Positions 28,167-36,264 of a stretch of DNA of 64,000 nt are shown here, one piece after another; position 1 is the first letter of the stretch; each line of letters starts with the position of its first letter. A program made the translations under genes and the position numbers. The DNA comes from Bacteroidales bacterium (lineage in GTDB: Bacteria; Bacteroidota; Bacteroidia; Bacteroidales; F082): contig JAFGXS010000057.1 in assembly GCA_016936505.1 (NCBI GenBank), positions 1-64,000 of the forward strand. Direction: 5' to 3'. Below the pieces are notes generated by a model that was given only the letters and a program-made list of their open reading frames with translations, ran no database searches and was not told the origin of the DNA.

Positions 28167-28975
28167 TGCTCCATATTTGAATTATATGCTCTTTCGCAAA
28201 AACTTTCCAACACAGGAAAAATCTTATCCGGGCTTTCAAATTGCCCCATGTGCCCTGTATTATCAATAATAACAGCTTCTGAGTCCTTAGGAAGTTGCAT
28301 TTGTTTTGTGATGAACTCTAAGGGAATTCGTGAATCTTTTTTGCCAACCACAAATAAAACAGGAATATTGATTTCTTTTAATAATTGACGGTAATCTTTA
28401 CGCTCAGCCATTCCTTTTAAAGCAGCTGCAATACCTTCAGGAGTGATCTGCTCGGCTTTTTTGCATAAAGCATTAATTGTCGGAGCGAGTATTTCCCGAT
28501 TTTCTTCAGCAAAAAGATCAGGAATAAACTTGTTGATGTAATTCTTATGTCCGTTTTTTACCACCTCAATAGAGCGTAACCTATTTTGCTGCGCTTCTGG
28601 ACTATCGGAACCTGCATGGGAATGAAAAAGTACTAAACCGTTTAAAATATCCGGAAATTGCTCTGCAAAAGCCATAGTAACATAACCTCCCATTGAATGG
28701 CCCACAATAATAGCTTTTGTAATGTTTTCTTCATCCAACACGGCTTTAACGGCATCAGCCATAAAAGACATGGAATGAATTTCTCCGAAAACATCAGATT
28801 GTCCGAATCCGGGAAGGTCGGTTGAAATAATGGTGAATTTATCTTTGAATGTTTCGGTCAACTCATCCCATACATGGTGATCTGCAAGGTAAGGGTGAAG
28901 TAATACAATTGCCGGGCCTGTACCATCAATATTATATTGGATATGTTTTCCGTTCCAGGTGATTTGTTTTTCCAT
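28163..28975 (-). CDS. Alpha/beta hydrolase
   Basis: A 270-residue cytoplasmic alpha/beta-hydrolase-fold protein. The oxyanion region reads PAIVLLHPYLADHHVW, the nucleophile elbow is VGHSMGG, an acidic residue follows VLFVVGKKDSRIP, and the late His is in DNTGHMGQFE. The start at 28975 (MEKQITWNGKHIQ) fits the TAACTTTG box 31 nt upstream better than the 29005 alternative. The substrate is not determined; esterase or C-C hydrolase are both possible. Confidence 0.9.
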   Translation of the reverse strand: MEKQITWNGKHIQYNIDGTGPAIVLLHPYLADHHVWDELTETFKDKFTIISTDLPGFGQSDVFGEIHSMSFMADAVKAVLDEENITKAIIVGHSMGGYVTMAFAEQFPDILNGLVLFHSHAGSDSPEAQQNRLRSIEVVKNGHKNYINKFIPDLFAEENREILAPTINALCKKAEQITPEGIAAALKGMAERKDYRQLLKEINIPVLFVVGKKDSRIPLEFITKQMQLPKDSEAVIIDNTGHMGQFESPDKIFPVLESFCERAYNSNMEQ

Positions 28976-29006
28976 GACTTTGTTTTTACACCTAAATAAA
29001 GGCATA

Positions 29007-29014
29007 CAAAGTTA
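29007..29014 (-). promoter_or_regulatory. -7 promoter element of the alpha/beta hydrolase gene
   Basis: Minus-strand TAACTTTG lies 31 nt before the 28975 start. Confidence 0.55.
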
Positions 29015-29038
29015 CGGAAACCGTCGGGTCATTGTTCT

Positions 29039-30259
29039 TTACTTCTTACATTTCATTTTATAAATGAAAAACAACGAAGAAAAAACAACAATCATAAACA
29101 GCCCAAAAAATATTTCGAATCCAAGGTGTTTGATAATCCAACCGCCAACCAAAGGAAATAAAGCAGGTAAAATATTACCGGCTCCTGCAATTCCTGTGTA
29201 GAGCGAACGGTTTGTGGTTCCTGAAATTTCAAGCAAAACACCATTCATGGATACTGTGTAGGCTGTATAAATAATTCCTCCAAAGAAAAACACAACGATC
29301 AGTGAAGGAATCTGAAAAGGCAGCAGTAAAAATAGGGGACTGGCAAGCGATAGCAGGGCACTACCAAGCAACAAATAACGGTATTTGTATTTACCCGCCA
29401 AAAAAAACAAAAGAAAACCTGTAAGTACGCTGCCCCCGATCTTGATCAGTAGAAACCAACCGGTTGAACCTGCTCCTGTTTGATACATTTCTTTTCCGAA
29501 AAGGATAATAAAAGGCAGCAGAGAAATACTAATTCCCATTGTGTTAATGAACCCAAGAAAATATTTTAATCTCGGGTTTTGCTTCCATTCTTCTTTGATA
29601 AGAGTGAAAAAATGTTTGGCAGTTTTAACAGGAAGCTTTGATGGGATTACTTCATCAATATTCCAAAATCCGAGCGAAGCGATAAACAAAGCAATAAAGG
29701 CAATAATAAACATATAGCCGTAATTATCGGGGTATCCGGTAAGGCCAAGAATGTATTTTGCTGCTAATGCGGAGCCAAATAATATAATTCCATTAATAAC
29801 CTGTCGCATGGAAAAGAAAGGTTTTCTGGATTCTGTCAGTACCGATTTCCCTAAAATATCTGTGTAGCTCACATTTGCAAAAGCCCCGCTGAAAGAAAAA
29901 ACACTAATCAACAGAAAAATAAACCAAATGATAAGTGAATGGGAAAGAAAAGACGAGTATAACAACATCAGTCCCATGCCGAGCAAAGAAAAAATCCTGG
30001 AGTTTATTCCTATCAGTAAAAACTTTTTCTTGTAATGAAAATTACTGATAAACGGGGCAAAAATCAGCTGGGTAAAGTTGGCTCCACCTACCATAATAGC
30101 TGTTAATACACCTACCTGAACGGCGGTTCCCCCTGCGTCTACCAACATGGACGGAACAACGGTATCTACATCCATAAAGGGTTTGGAAAGAGACAAAAAA
30201 CCCGCATGCCAGAGCAGGGAGTAGAAATTCCTACGTGATATTTTTGGTGATAGTTCCAT
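29039..30259 (-). CDS. MFS transporter
   Basis: About 406 residues with 12 hydrophobic segments, a charged central loop (IDEVIPSKLPVKTAKHFF ... LIKEEWKQNPRLKYF) and short termini, as in major facilitator superfamily permeases. The Met at 30259 (MELSPKISRRN) is used because the TATATTTG box overlaps the 30277 alternative. The substrate is not recognisable. Confidence 0.85.
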   Translation of the reverse strand: MELSPKISRRNFYSLLWHAGFLSLSKPFMDVDTVVPSMLVDAGGTAVQVGVLTAIMVGGANFTQLIFAPFISNFHYKKKFLLIGINSRIFSLLGMGLMLLYSSFLSHSLIIWFIFLLISVFSFSGAFANVSYTDILGKSVLTESRKPFFSMRQVINGIILFGSALAAKYILGLTGYPDNYGYMFIIAFIALFIASLGFWNIDEVIPSKLPVKTAKHFFTLIKEEWKQNPRLKYFLGFINTMGISISLLPFIILFGKEMYQTGAGSTGWFLLIKIGGSVLTGFLLFFLAGKYKYRYLLLGSALLSLASPLFLLLPFQIPSLIVVFFFGGIIYTAYTVSMNGVLLEISGTTNRSLYTGIAGAGNILPALFPLVGGWIIKHLGFEIFFGLFMIVVFSSLFFIYKMKCKK

Positions 30260-30274
30260 AAACTTTAAGGCGGA

Positions 30275-30282
30275 CAAATATA
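30275..30282 (-). promoter_or_regulatory. -7 promoter element of the MFS gene
   Basis: Minus-strand TATATTTG lies 15 nt before the 30259 start. Confidence 0.6.
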
Positions 30283-30337
30283 GGTAAGTTTAATCTGAAA
30301 ACAGAAATCAAAGTTCTTAGGAAAGGATTAAAAAATA

Positions 30338-30363
30338 AAAGCCTCTGCAAATGCAGAGGCTTT
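30338..30363 (-). terminator. Intrinsic terminator after tRNA-Gln
   Basis: AAAGCCTCTGC pairs with GCAGAGGCTTT around a 4-nt loop; on the minus strand it is followed by a T-rich run, directly after the tRNA gene. Confidence 0.88.
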
Positions 30364-30366
30364 AGT

Positions 30367-30438
30367 TGCCCGACTAGGGCTCGAACCTAGACTCTTCTGA
30401 TCCAGAGTCAGACGTGTTGCCAGTTACACCATCGGGCA
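30367..30438 (-). tRNA. tRNA-Gln (anticodon CTG)
   Basis: The minus strand folds as a cloverleaf of 72 nt: 7-bp acceptor TGCCCGA/TCGGGCA, D arm GTGT...ACAC, anticodon stem TCTGA/TCAGA with loop CTCTGGA (anticodon CTG, reading CAG), and T arm CTAGG-TTCGAGC-CCTAG. CCA is not encoded. A TAATTTTG box lies 9 nt upstream and a strong terminator follows, so it is a single-gene transcript. Confidence 0.95.
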
Positions 30439-30447
30439 AAGAGGCGG

Positions 30448-30455
30448 CAAAATTA
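30448..30455 (-). promoter_or_regulatory. -7 promoter element of tRNA-Gln
   Basis: Minus-strand TAATTTTG ends 9 nt before the first tRNA base. Confidence 0.65.
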
Positions 30456-30498
30456 TAAAATTCTTTTTAAATTTTGTATTTAACTACATAAAAATCGT

Positions 30499-31938
30499 TT
30501 AAAATTCCAGGTTAAGTGGTGTTCTTGGGAAAGGAATTACATCGCGGATGTTGCTCATTCCTGTAAGGAATAAAATCAGGCGCTCAAAGCCTAACCCGAA
30601 ACCGGAATGGGGTACACTTCCAAATTTCCTGGTTTCCAGATACCACCACATGGATTCCATGGGAATATCCAGTTCTTTAATCTTAATCAACAGTTTGTTG
30701 TAACTTTCTTCTCTTTGTGAACCCCCAACAATTTCACCAATCTGAGGGAACAGAATATCCATCGCGCGGACGGTTTTTCCATCTTCGTTTTGCTTCATAT
30801 AGAAAGCCTTGATGGAAGCAGGATAGTCGGTCAGAATTACCGGGCGTTTAAAGTGCTTTTCCACCAGGTATCGTTCGTGTTCCGACTGTAAATCAGCACC
30901 CCATCCTTCAATAATGTACTGGAATTTCTTTTTCTTGTTAAGCTTAGAATTCATCAATACATCAATAGCTTCTGTATAGGTTAATCGAACAAAAGGTTCA
31001 GCCAAAACAAAGTTCAGTTTTTTGATAAGTTCCATGGAACGCTCGTCTTCTTTTTTGGTCTTTTCTTCATCCTGTTGCCTTTTACTTAGGAACTCCAAGT
31101 CTTCGCGGCAATGATCCAAAGCATATTGAATGACATATTTCAGCAGATCTTCAGCCAGATCCATGTTGTCGTTCAGATCGTAAAAGGCCATTTCGGGTTC
31201 AATCATCCAGAATTCTGCCAAATGGCGTGATGTATTGGAATTTTCGGCCCGAAAAGTTGGTCCAAACGTATAAATGTTCGACATGGCCAACGCTGCCAGT
31301 TCGCCTTCCAGCTGTCCTGAAACGGTTAGGTTCGCTGCTTTTCCGAAAAAATCCTTCTCAAAGTCGATGCTGCCGTCTTCTTTTTTGGGTAGGTTCTCCA
31401 GATTCATCGTGGTTACCTGAAACATTTCTCCTGCACCTTCGGCATCAGAACCGGTGATGATGGGCGTATGTATGTTGTAAAAATTACGGTCGTTAAAAAA
31501 GTTATGCACAGCAAAAATCATGGCATGACGGATACGGGCAATAGCACTGAAGGTATTGGTTCTGAAACGCAGGTGTGCTTTTTCGCGCAGAAACTCAAGA
31601 CTGTGTTTTTTAGGTTGTAAAGGATACTCATCAGGATTGGCTTCGCCCAGTATTTCGATGGATTTTGATTGTACCTCAACAGACTGACCGCTACCCATTG
31701 ATTCGGTCAGAACACCGTCAATGGAAAGAGCCGCACCTGTATGAATACGTTCCAGCAACTTATCGTTTTCTTCATTCATTTCAACAACGATCTGTACATT
31801 TTTAATGGTGCTTCCATCATTGAGTGCGATAAAAGCAACATTTTTACTGGAGCGCTTGGTTCTGACCCAACCTTTTACATTAACTGCCGTTCCGTAATCA
31901 GTCCTTTCCAACAGACTTCTAATTTCCGTTCTTTTCAC
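30499..31938 (-). CDS. asnS: Asparagine--tRNA ligase
   Basis: Class IIb aminoacyl-tRNA synthetase. In 479 residues: an N-terminal OB anticodon-binding domain ([23 protein letters not shown]), motif 2 [22 protein letters not shown], and motif 3 [22 protein letters not shown]. The start is a GTG (GTG AAA AGA ACG) with no in-frame upstream [13 protein letters not shown] agrees with family starts. No perfect TAnnTTTG box was found, only TTCTTTTG about 30 nt upstream. Confidence 0.97.
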   Translation of the reverse strand: MKRTEIRSLLERTDYGTAVNVKGWVRTKRSSKNVAFIALNDGSTIKNVQIVVEMNEENDKLLERIHTGAALSIDGVLTESMGSGQSVEVQSKSIEILGEANPDEYPLQPKKHSLEFLREKAHLRFRTNTFSAIARIRHAMIFAVHNFFNDRNFYNIHTPIITGSDAEGAGEMFQVTTMNLENLPKKEDGSIDFEKDFFGKAANLTVSGQLEGELAALAMSNIYTFGPTFRAENSNTSRHLAEFWMIEPEMAFYDLNDNMDLAEDLLKYVIQYALDHCREDLEFLSKRQQDEEKTKKEDERSMELIKKLNFVLAEPFVRLTYTEAIDVLMNSKLNKKKKFQYIIEGWGADLQSEHERYLVEKHFKRPVILTDYPASIKAFYMKQNEDGKTVRAMDILFPQIGEIVGGSQREESYNKLLIKIKELDIPMESMWWYLETRKFGSVPHSGFGLGFERLILFLTGMSNIRDVIPFPRTPLNLEF

Positions 31939-31992
31939 CTTGTAAACTTTTTTGAATGAATTTGCAAAAGAACTAAATTTAAAGCAATAAGC

Positions 31993-32133
31993 ATGTGGAA
32001 AATCGAAGTTTTTTCAATTAATTCAGTGAATAACATCAAGGCTTTACGGCGGTTATCCGGTTACGGACGTCTGTTAAACAGCGAGTTGACAATATTGGCA
32101 GCTAAAATCGTGCCAAATAAAGAATATTTATAA
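31993..32133 (+). CDS. Possible 46-residue protein upstream of rpoN
   Basis: An ATG-started frame ([20 protein letters not shown]..., ending [11 protein letters not shown]) fills most of the asnS-rpoN gap and ends with a TAA inside the rpoN -7 box. It is amphipathic and basic, with no recognised homology. Lack of a clear promoter or ribosome-binding site keeps confidence low; it may be a chance frame. Confidence 0.25.
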   Translation: MWKIEVFSINSVNNIKALRRLSGYGRLLNSELTILAAKIVPNKEYL

Positions 32134-32138
32134 ATTTG
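32131..32138 (+). promoter_or_regulatory. -7 promoter element of rpoN
   Basis: TAAATTTG lies 18 nt before the ATG at 32157 and rules out an in-frame TTG at 32136 as the start. Confidence 0.6.
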
Positions 32139-32156
32139 TGTACAGTCAATAACCAC

Positions 32157-33641
32157 ATGCTCAAACAAAGATTACAACAGAAATTACTTCAAAAGCTTTC
32201 ACCGCAGCAGATCCTGCTGATGAAGTTGTTACAGGTGCCGGCAATGGAACTGGAACAACGGATTAAACAGGAGATTGAAGACAATCCGGCACTGGAATCA
32301 GATAGTTTGGATAGTGGTGAAATGGCCGATCAGGAAAAGGAGCCAGCTGATGAGAATTTTGATTCAGATAATGATGAAAGCTTTGATACAGATGATAATT
32401 TCGATATAGATGATTATTATAAAAGCGAAGACGAAATTCCGGAGTACAAGCTTCAAACCAACAACAGAAGCCGTGACGATGAACAACGGGATATTCCATT
32501 TTCTGTTGGGGTAACTTTTCACGAGTTATTGATCCAGCAATTGGGCTTGAGGCATTTGAACGATCGTCAATATGATATCGGAATGTATATTATCGGAAAC
32601 ATTGATGACTCGGGTTATTTACAGCGTTCAACAGAATCAATGGTTGATGATCTTGCTTTTATGCAAAATGTATCAACAACTGAAGAAGAAGTTGAAGAGG
32701 TTTTGCAGGTAATTCAGGATTTTGATCCTCCGGGGGTTGGTGCCAGAAATCTTCAAGAGTGTTTGTTAATACAGTTGAAGAATAAGCAAAAGGAGCAAAA
32801 TTCTCAGTCACTTGAGCTCGCCATCAAGGTTGTAAAGCGTTATTTTACTGAGTTTACAAAGAAGCATTATCAAAAAATCATCAAGCGTTCAGGAATTACT
32901 GAAGAGCAGTTGAAAGAAGTTATTGATGAAATTGTGAAGCTGAATCCCAAACCGGGGAATTCGCTTTCTGAAACCTCAAAAAGCAATCAATATGTAATTC
33001 CGGATTTTAGCATCGTAAACAATAATGGAGAACTCGACCTTTCATTAAATAACTGGAATATGCCCGACCTGAAGGTAAGTCATACCTATCTGGATATGAT
33101 GAAAGAACTGGCGGCCCGAAAGAATGGAAAGTCAAACCACGAGGCGCTGATGTTTGTGAAAAATAAAGTGGACTCTGCCCGGTGGTTTATTGATGCGGTT
33201 CAGCAACGGCAAAACACGTTGTATACAACAATGCAGGCCATTATAGAATATCAGAAAGAATATTTCCTTACTGGCGATGAAACCCGTCTGCGCCCCATGA
33301 TTCTGAAAAACATAGCCGATGTTGTAGGAATGGATATTTCTACCATTTCCAGAGTAGCCAACAGTAAGTATGTGCAAACCCCTTTTGGAACCTTTCTGTT
33401 GAAGAGTTTTTTCAGCGAGTCAATGCAAAAGGAAGATGGTGAGGAAGTTTCAACCCGTGAAGTAAAAACCATACTTAAAGACCTTATAGATGCTGAGGAT
33501 AAAAAAATTCCTCTTACTGACGAACAGCTAATGATTATGTTAAAAGACAAAGGATATCCAATAGCACGCCGTACAATCGCCAAGTATAGGGAGCAGATGG
33601 GAATTGCAGTGGCTCGCCTCAGAAAAGAGCTGGCATCCTGA
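32157..33641 (+). CDS. rpoN: RNA polymerase sigma-54 factor
   Basis: Alternative sigma factor requiring AAA+ activators. In 494 residues: the glutamine/leucine-rich activator-interacting region I (MLKQRLQQKLLQKLSPQQILLMKLLQ), a very acidic region II (about residues 50-100), the core-binding region, and at the C-terminus the RpoN box ARRTIAKYRE. No bacterial enhancer-binding activator is in the window and no clear -24/-12 promoter was noticed nearby. The membrane protein gene follows 12 nt after. Confidence 0.96.
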   Translation: MLKQRLQQKLLQKLSPQQILLMKLLQVPAMELEQRIKQEIEDNPALESDSLDSGEMADQEKEPADENFDSDNDESFDTDDNFDIDDYYKSEDEIPEYKLQTNNRSRDDEQRDIPFSVGVTFHELLIQQLGLRHLNDRQYDIGMYIIGNIDDSGYLQRSTESMVDDLAFMQNVSTTEEEVEEVLQVIQDFDPPGVGARNLQECLLIQLKNKQKEQNSQSLELAIKVVKRYFTEFTKKHYQKIIKRSGITEEQLKEVIDEIVKLNPKPGNSLSETSKSNQYVIPDFSIVNNNGELDLSLNNWNMPDLKVSHTYLDMMKELAARKNGKSNHEALMFVKNKVDSARWFIDAVQQRQNTLYTTMQAIIEYQKEYFLTGDETRLRPMILKNIADVVGMDISTISRVANSKYVQTPFGTFLLKSFFSESMQKEDGEEVSTREVKTILKDLIDAEDKKIPLTDEQLMIMLKDKGYPIARRTIAKYREQMGIAVARLRKELAS

Positions 33642-33653
33642 TTATTAGGGTTT

Positions 33654-34271
33654 ATGGAAAACAAATTATCTCGTATTTTATCTGTACTCTTACATCCGTT
33701 GTTGGTTCCTACCTGGTTTCTGGTGGTACTTTCTACCATTCCGGAGTTGAAATATTCTTTGTTTACTATGCATTATCAGCTCATTTTTGGTGGGTTTATT
33801 TTTGTGCTTACTTTTATTTTGCCTGTAATAATTATGCTGGTTCTGAGATTAACAGGTTTGGTAAGATCGCTGCAATTGGTAGAAAGAAATGAACGAATGA
33901 TCCCCATTTTGATGACCACGTTCATATATTTCATCACTTTTTATGTATTGAACAAACCAGAGATTCAGGGATTTCGGGTTTTTTCTCTTTTTATGCTGGG
34001 TTCTTCTGTACTTTTACTGGCAGCGTTTAGTTTGAATTATTTTACAAAAGTAAGTTTGCATTTGACAGCCTGGGGAGGATTTACAGGAGCGCTAATCGGC
34101 CTGTCTTTTTTATTTTCTTTGAATCTTTTCTTTTGGATTTTTCTGGTTCTTCTCCTTTCAGGAGTCACAGCCTATACGCGTCTGGAAAATAATGCACACA
34201 GCCCTTTTCAGATTTATCTCGGTTATCTTACCGGGTTTGTAATAATGTTATTTCTTTTTATGTTTGTTTAA
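33654..34271 (+). CDS. Integral membrane protein, PAP2-phosphatase-like
   Basis: A 205-residue protein with about six hydrophobic segments. The C-terminal pattern SGVTAYTRLENNAHSPFQIY-LGYLTGF recalls the R...H...G ending of membrane PAP2 phosphatases in Bacteroidota, but the full KX6RP/PSGH signature is not evident, so the call is tentative. It is 12 nt after rpoN and shares its transcript, which ends at the 34275-34305 terminator. Confidence 0.6.
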   Translation: MENKLSRILSVLLHPLLVPTWFLVVLSTIPELKYSLFTMHYQLIFGGFIFVLTFILPVIIMLVLRLTGLVRSLQLVERNERMIPILMTTFIYFITFYVLNKPEIQGFRVFSLFMLGSSVLLLAAFSLNYFTKVSLHLTAWGGFTGALIGLSFLFSLNLFFWIFLVLLLSGVTAYTRLENNAHSPFQIYLGYLTGFVIMLFLFMFV

Positions 34272-34274
34272 AAT

Positions 34275-34305
34275 AAAAAGGCCGTTTCAATGAAACAGCC
34301 TTTTT
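34275..34305. terminator. Bidirectional intrinsic terminator
   Basis: AAAAAGGC-GTTTC pairs with GAAAC-GCCTTTTT (one C/A mismatch), flanked by A- and T-runs, between convergent gene ends. Confidence 0.85.
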
Positions 34306-34323
34306 ATGATGTTAATTTTTCTC

Positions 34324-35010
34324 TTAAAACGGAGTAATGGTAATTCCCAAAGAGATAGGATGCATTGCCGGACCATGTCCTGTTTGGAACAGCGGAATAA
34401 GCTGATAAGCGGCATAAATATTAAAGCTGTTATGGCCAAATCTCAAAGTTGGTGTGTAACCGGTACTGTTCAGATAGTTTACTTTTTTGTATTTTATCTT
34501 CATAGAAGGTCCGTTTAATTCAGTTGCTCCTATGTAGGTCTCTTTGCTGTCGATAAGGTAATTGATTTTGAGTCCGACACCAAAATGCCAGCCTTTTTTA
34601 AGTTTAACCTTTAATTCAAGAGGAATATCCAGTGTGGTAACGTTCAGTTTGCTTTTGGTGAAGTTTAATCCGGTTACAGCTGAATTTACAAAATTGATAG
34701 TATCGGCCTTAATATTTTCGATATATCCGTTAGTACTGTAAAAATTGTGGGTTCCAATACCCAAACCTACAGCCAGTATAGCTTTACCTGTTTTTTTCTG
34801 ACCCAACGGAAAATTATACATACTGTAAAAGTTTGCTCCCTGGTTGATGGTTCTGGAACTTACAATAGCCGGTACTCCTGTCCAAACATCGGTAAACAGG
34901 TCAATGCCAACAGTGAATTTTTTCTTGAAATAAGTTGCAGATTCCTGAGCCTGAGTATGGGCAGCTGCAAAAAAGATAAGGAGTAAAGTAACGGAAATAA
35001 ATTTTTTCAT
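34324..35010 (-). CDS. Secreted outer-membrane beta-barrel-like protein
   Basis: A 228-residue protein with an N-terminal signal peptide (MKKFISVTLLLIFFAAAHTQAQ; cleavage after AQA likely). The mature part has alternating hydrophobic/aromatic strands, glycine-rich turns and a C-terminal aromatic residue (ISLGITITPF), as in small outer-membrane beta-barrels. The exact family is not recognised. Confidence 0.7.
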   Translation of the reverse strand: MKKFISVTLLLIFFAAAHTQAQESATYFKKKFTVGIDLFTDVWTGVPAIVSSRTINQGANFYSMYNFPLGQKKTGKAILAVGLGIGTHNFYSTNGYIENIKADTINFVNSAVTGLNFTKSKLNVTTLDIPLELKVKLKKGWHFGVGLKINYLIDSKETYIGATELNGPSMKIKYKKVNYLNSTGYTPTLRFGHNSFNIYAAYQLIPLFQTGHGPAMHPISLGITITPF

Positions 35011-35034
35011 CTCTAAATCAAATAAAATGTGCTA

Positions 35035-35042
35035 CAAAGATA
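35035..35042 (-). promoter_or_regulatory. -7 promoter element of the barrel-like gene
   Basis: Minus-strand TATCTTTG lies 24 nt before the start codon at 35010. Confidence 0.6.
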
Positions 35043-35051
35043 TAAATATTG

Positions 35052-35666
35052 CTATTGTTTCTGAGAATTTAAAAGCTTATCCAAAATGGATTTTACTTTT
35101 CCCGAATCCCATCGGGCAGCTCCTTTTTTTTCCAGAACAACCTTACCTGTTGGCGAAATAATAAAAGTGGCAGGAATACTTCTGGTTTCAAAATCCTTAG
35201 GAACTGTTGTATAACGGAAAAAAGGCAAGTCCTGGTATTGATGTTCAACACTAAATTTCTTAATTGTGGCTGCCGGTTCATCACTCAGAAAAGCAAAATT
35301 TACCCTGCCCTTATACTCTTCATAAAGTTCCTGAAGCCCGGGAAGTTCCGCTCTGCAAGGGGGACACCAGGTAGCCCAGAAATTTACAACTACGGGTTTA
35401 CCTTCAAGTCCTCCAAAGGGCATTGTGTATCCGTTAAGGGCTTGTATAGGCCATGTGCCGACTTCCGGGCTAAGGTTATATTGCTCCTGAACATTTAGTT
35501 CGGAGGGAGGAAATGAAACCATTCGGATAAAGAAAGCCGAAACTTCCTTTCTGGTGGTCGGAATCAATAGTAATACAACCAGTATAATGAAAATAAAATC
35601 GGAAATAATAGCAAAGGGTTTCTTTCTGGAAAAGTAGTTTTGAACCCATTGTTTTATTGTCAGCAT
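35052..35666 (-). CDS. TlpA-like membrane-anchored thioredoxin
   Basis: A 204-residue protein with one N-terminal membrane segment (about 21-37) and a periplasmic thioredoxin fold. The active site is WCPPC with Cys101 and Cys104, in the VVNFWATWCPPCRAELPG context of TlpA/ResA proteins, and the cis-proline region is RSIPATFIISP. Likely an extracytoplasmic thiol-disulfide reductase. It starts 3 nt after the 143-residue protein gene, so they form one operon. Confidence 0.9.
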   Translation of the reverse strand: MLTIKQWVQNYFSRKKPFAIISDFIFIILVVLLLIPTTRKEVSAFFIRMVSFPPSELNVQEQYNLSPEVGTWPIQALNGYTMPFGGLEGKPVVVNFWATWCPPCRAELPGLQELYEEYKGRVNFAFLSDEPAATIKKFSVEHQYQDLPFFRYTTVPKDFETRSIPATFIISPTGKVVLEKKGAARWDSGKVKSILDKLLNSQKQ

Positions 35667-35669
35667 AGG

Positions 35670-36101
35670 CTATTTCAGTTTGGAACGGCGATCAAGTAAT
35701 TCGTCTACCTGTTCGTGTGTCAGATTAGGGTTCTGCAACAATTTATCAATTTTGGCAATTTCAGCATTCACATCGGTAATGCTTTTTTCCTCTTCCGGAG
35801 GCAACTGTATTTGTTCCGGTTCTTCAATTTCAGTCATCCACTCTTCTTCTCCCAATTCCTCACGTAACTGTTTGATAAGTCCTTCAACCATTTCCTGAAC
35901 AGGTTCCCCAAATTGCCCCTGCAACTGATAGGCAATCTGATCTTTCATGTTTTCGTAATTACTGAAAAAAAACTTGAATTGTTCCAGCATGGCCTTACTG
36001 AGACCAGGTATTTCCATCATCTCATTTTCCTGCTTGTCCATCAGTTTATTAAACAGACGAAACAGCTCATCCAAATCCTGTTTGAATTTTTCCATATCCA
36101 T
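35670..36101 (-). CDS. Conserved hypothetical acidic protein
   Basis: A 143-residue acidic, helix-rich soluble protein: an N-terminal amphipathic helix (EKFKQDLDELFRLFNKLMDKQ), a central Gln/Glu-rich linker (EEPEQIQLPPEEE), and a C-terminal helical pair (AEIAKIDKLLQNPNLTHEQVDELLDRR). No family is recognised. Its start could instead be the Met two codons later (36095). It precedes the TlpA-like gene by 3 nt. Confidence 0.7.
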   Translation of the reverse strand: MDMEKFKQDLDELFRLFNKLMDKQENEMMEIPGLSKAMLEQFKFFFSNYENMKDQIAYQLQGQFGEPVQEMVEGLIKQLREELGEEEWMTEIEEPEQIQLPPEEEKSITDVNAEIAKIDKLLQNPNLTHEQVDELLDRRSKLK

Positions 36102-36108
36102 AGTGGGT

Positions 36109-36116
36109 CAAAATTA
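36109..36116 (-). promoter_or_regulatory. -7 promoter element of the hypothetical-tlpA operon
   Basis: Minus-strand TAATTTTG lies 7 or 13 nt before the two candidate start codons (36101, 36095). Confidence 0.6.
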
Positions 36117-36137
36117 CGAATAATTTATAGCAGATGT

Positions 36138-36157
36138 CAAGTATTAACAAGTATTAA
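36138..36157. repeat. Tandem decamer CAAGTATTAA x2
   Basis: Two perfect head-to-tail copies, 22-41 bp upstream of the minus-strand -7 box at 36109-36116, a position typical of an activator or repressor site. Confidence 0.55.
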
Positions 36158-36182
36158 CAGGGGAAATGAGGTTATCAGACCG

Positions 36183-36204
36183 TTGTTGTACAATTGTCAA
36201 ACAA
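36183..36204. repeat. 22-bp imperfect palindrome centred on CAATTG
   Basis: TTGTTGTA-CAATTG-TCAAACAA: 8-bp arms with two mismatches. It immediately adjoins the hairpin at 36205. Confidence 0.5.
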
Positions 36205-36247
36205 TAGTCAGGCAGTTGTGAGACTTGGTTACACAACTACCTGACTA
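36205..36247. terminator. Long hairpin after the OTCase gene (putative terminator)
   Basis: TAGTCAGG-C-AGTTGTG pairs with CACAACT-A-CCTGACTA (16 positions, one C/A mismatch) around an 11-nt loop. On the minus strand it lies 17 nt after the OTCase stop, but is followed by ATTGTTTG, not a clean T-run, so termination strength is uncertain. Confidence 0.6.
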
Positions 36248-36264
36248 TGTTTTCTCTACAGTCT

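Noticed and set aside
30438-30498. Possible attachment site at the tRNA-Gln 3' region
   Set aside because: No integrase, no direct repeat of the tRNA end and no foreign gene block adjoins it.
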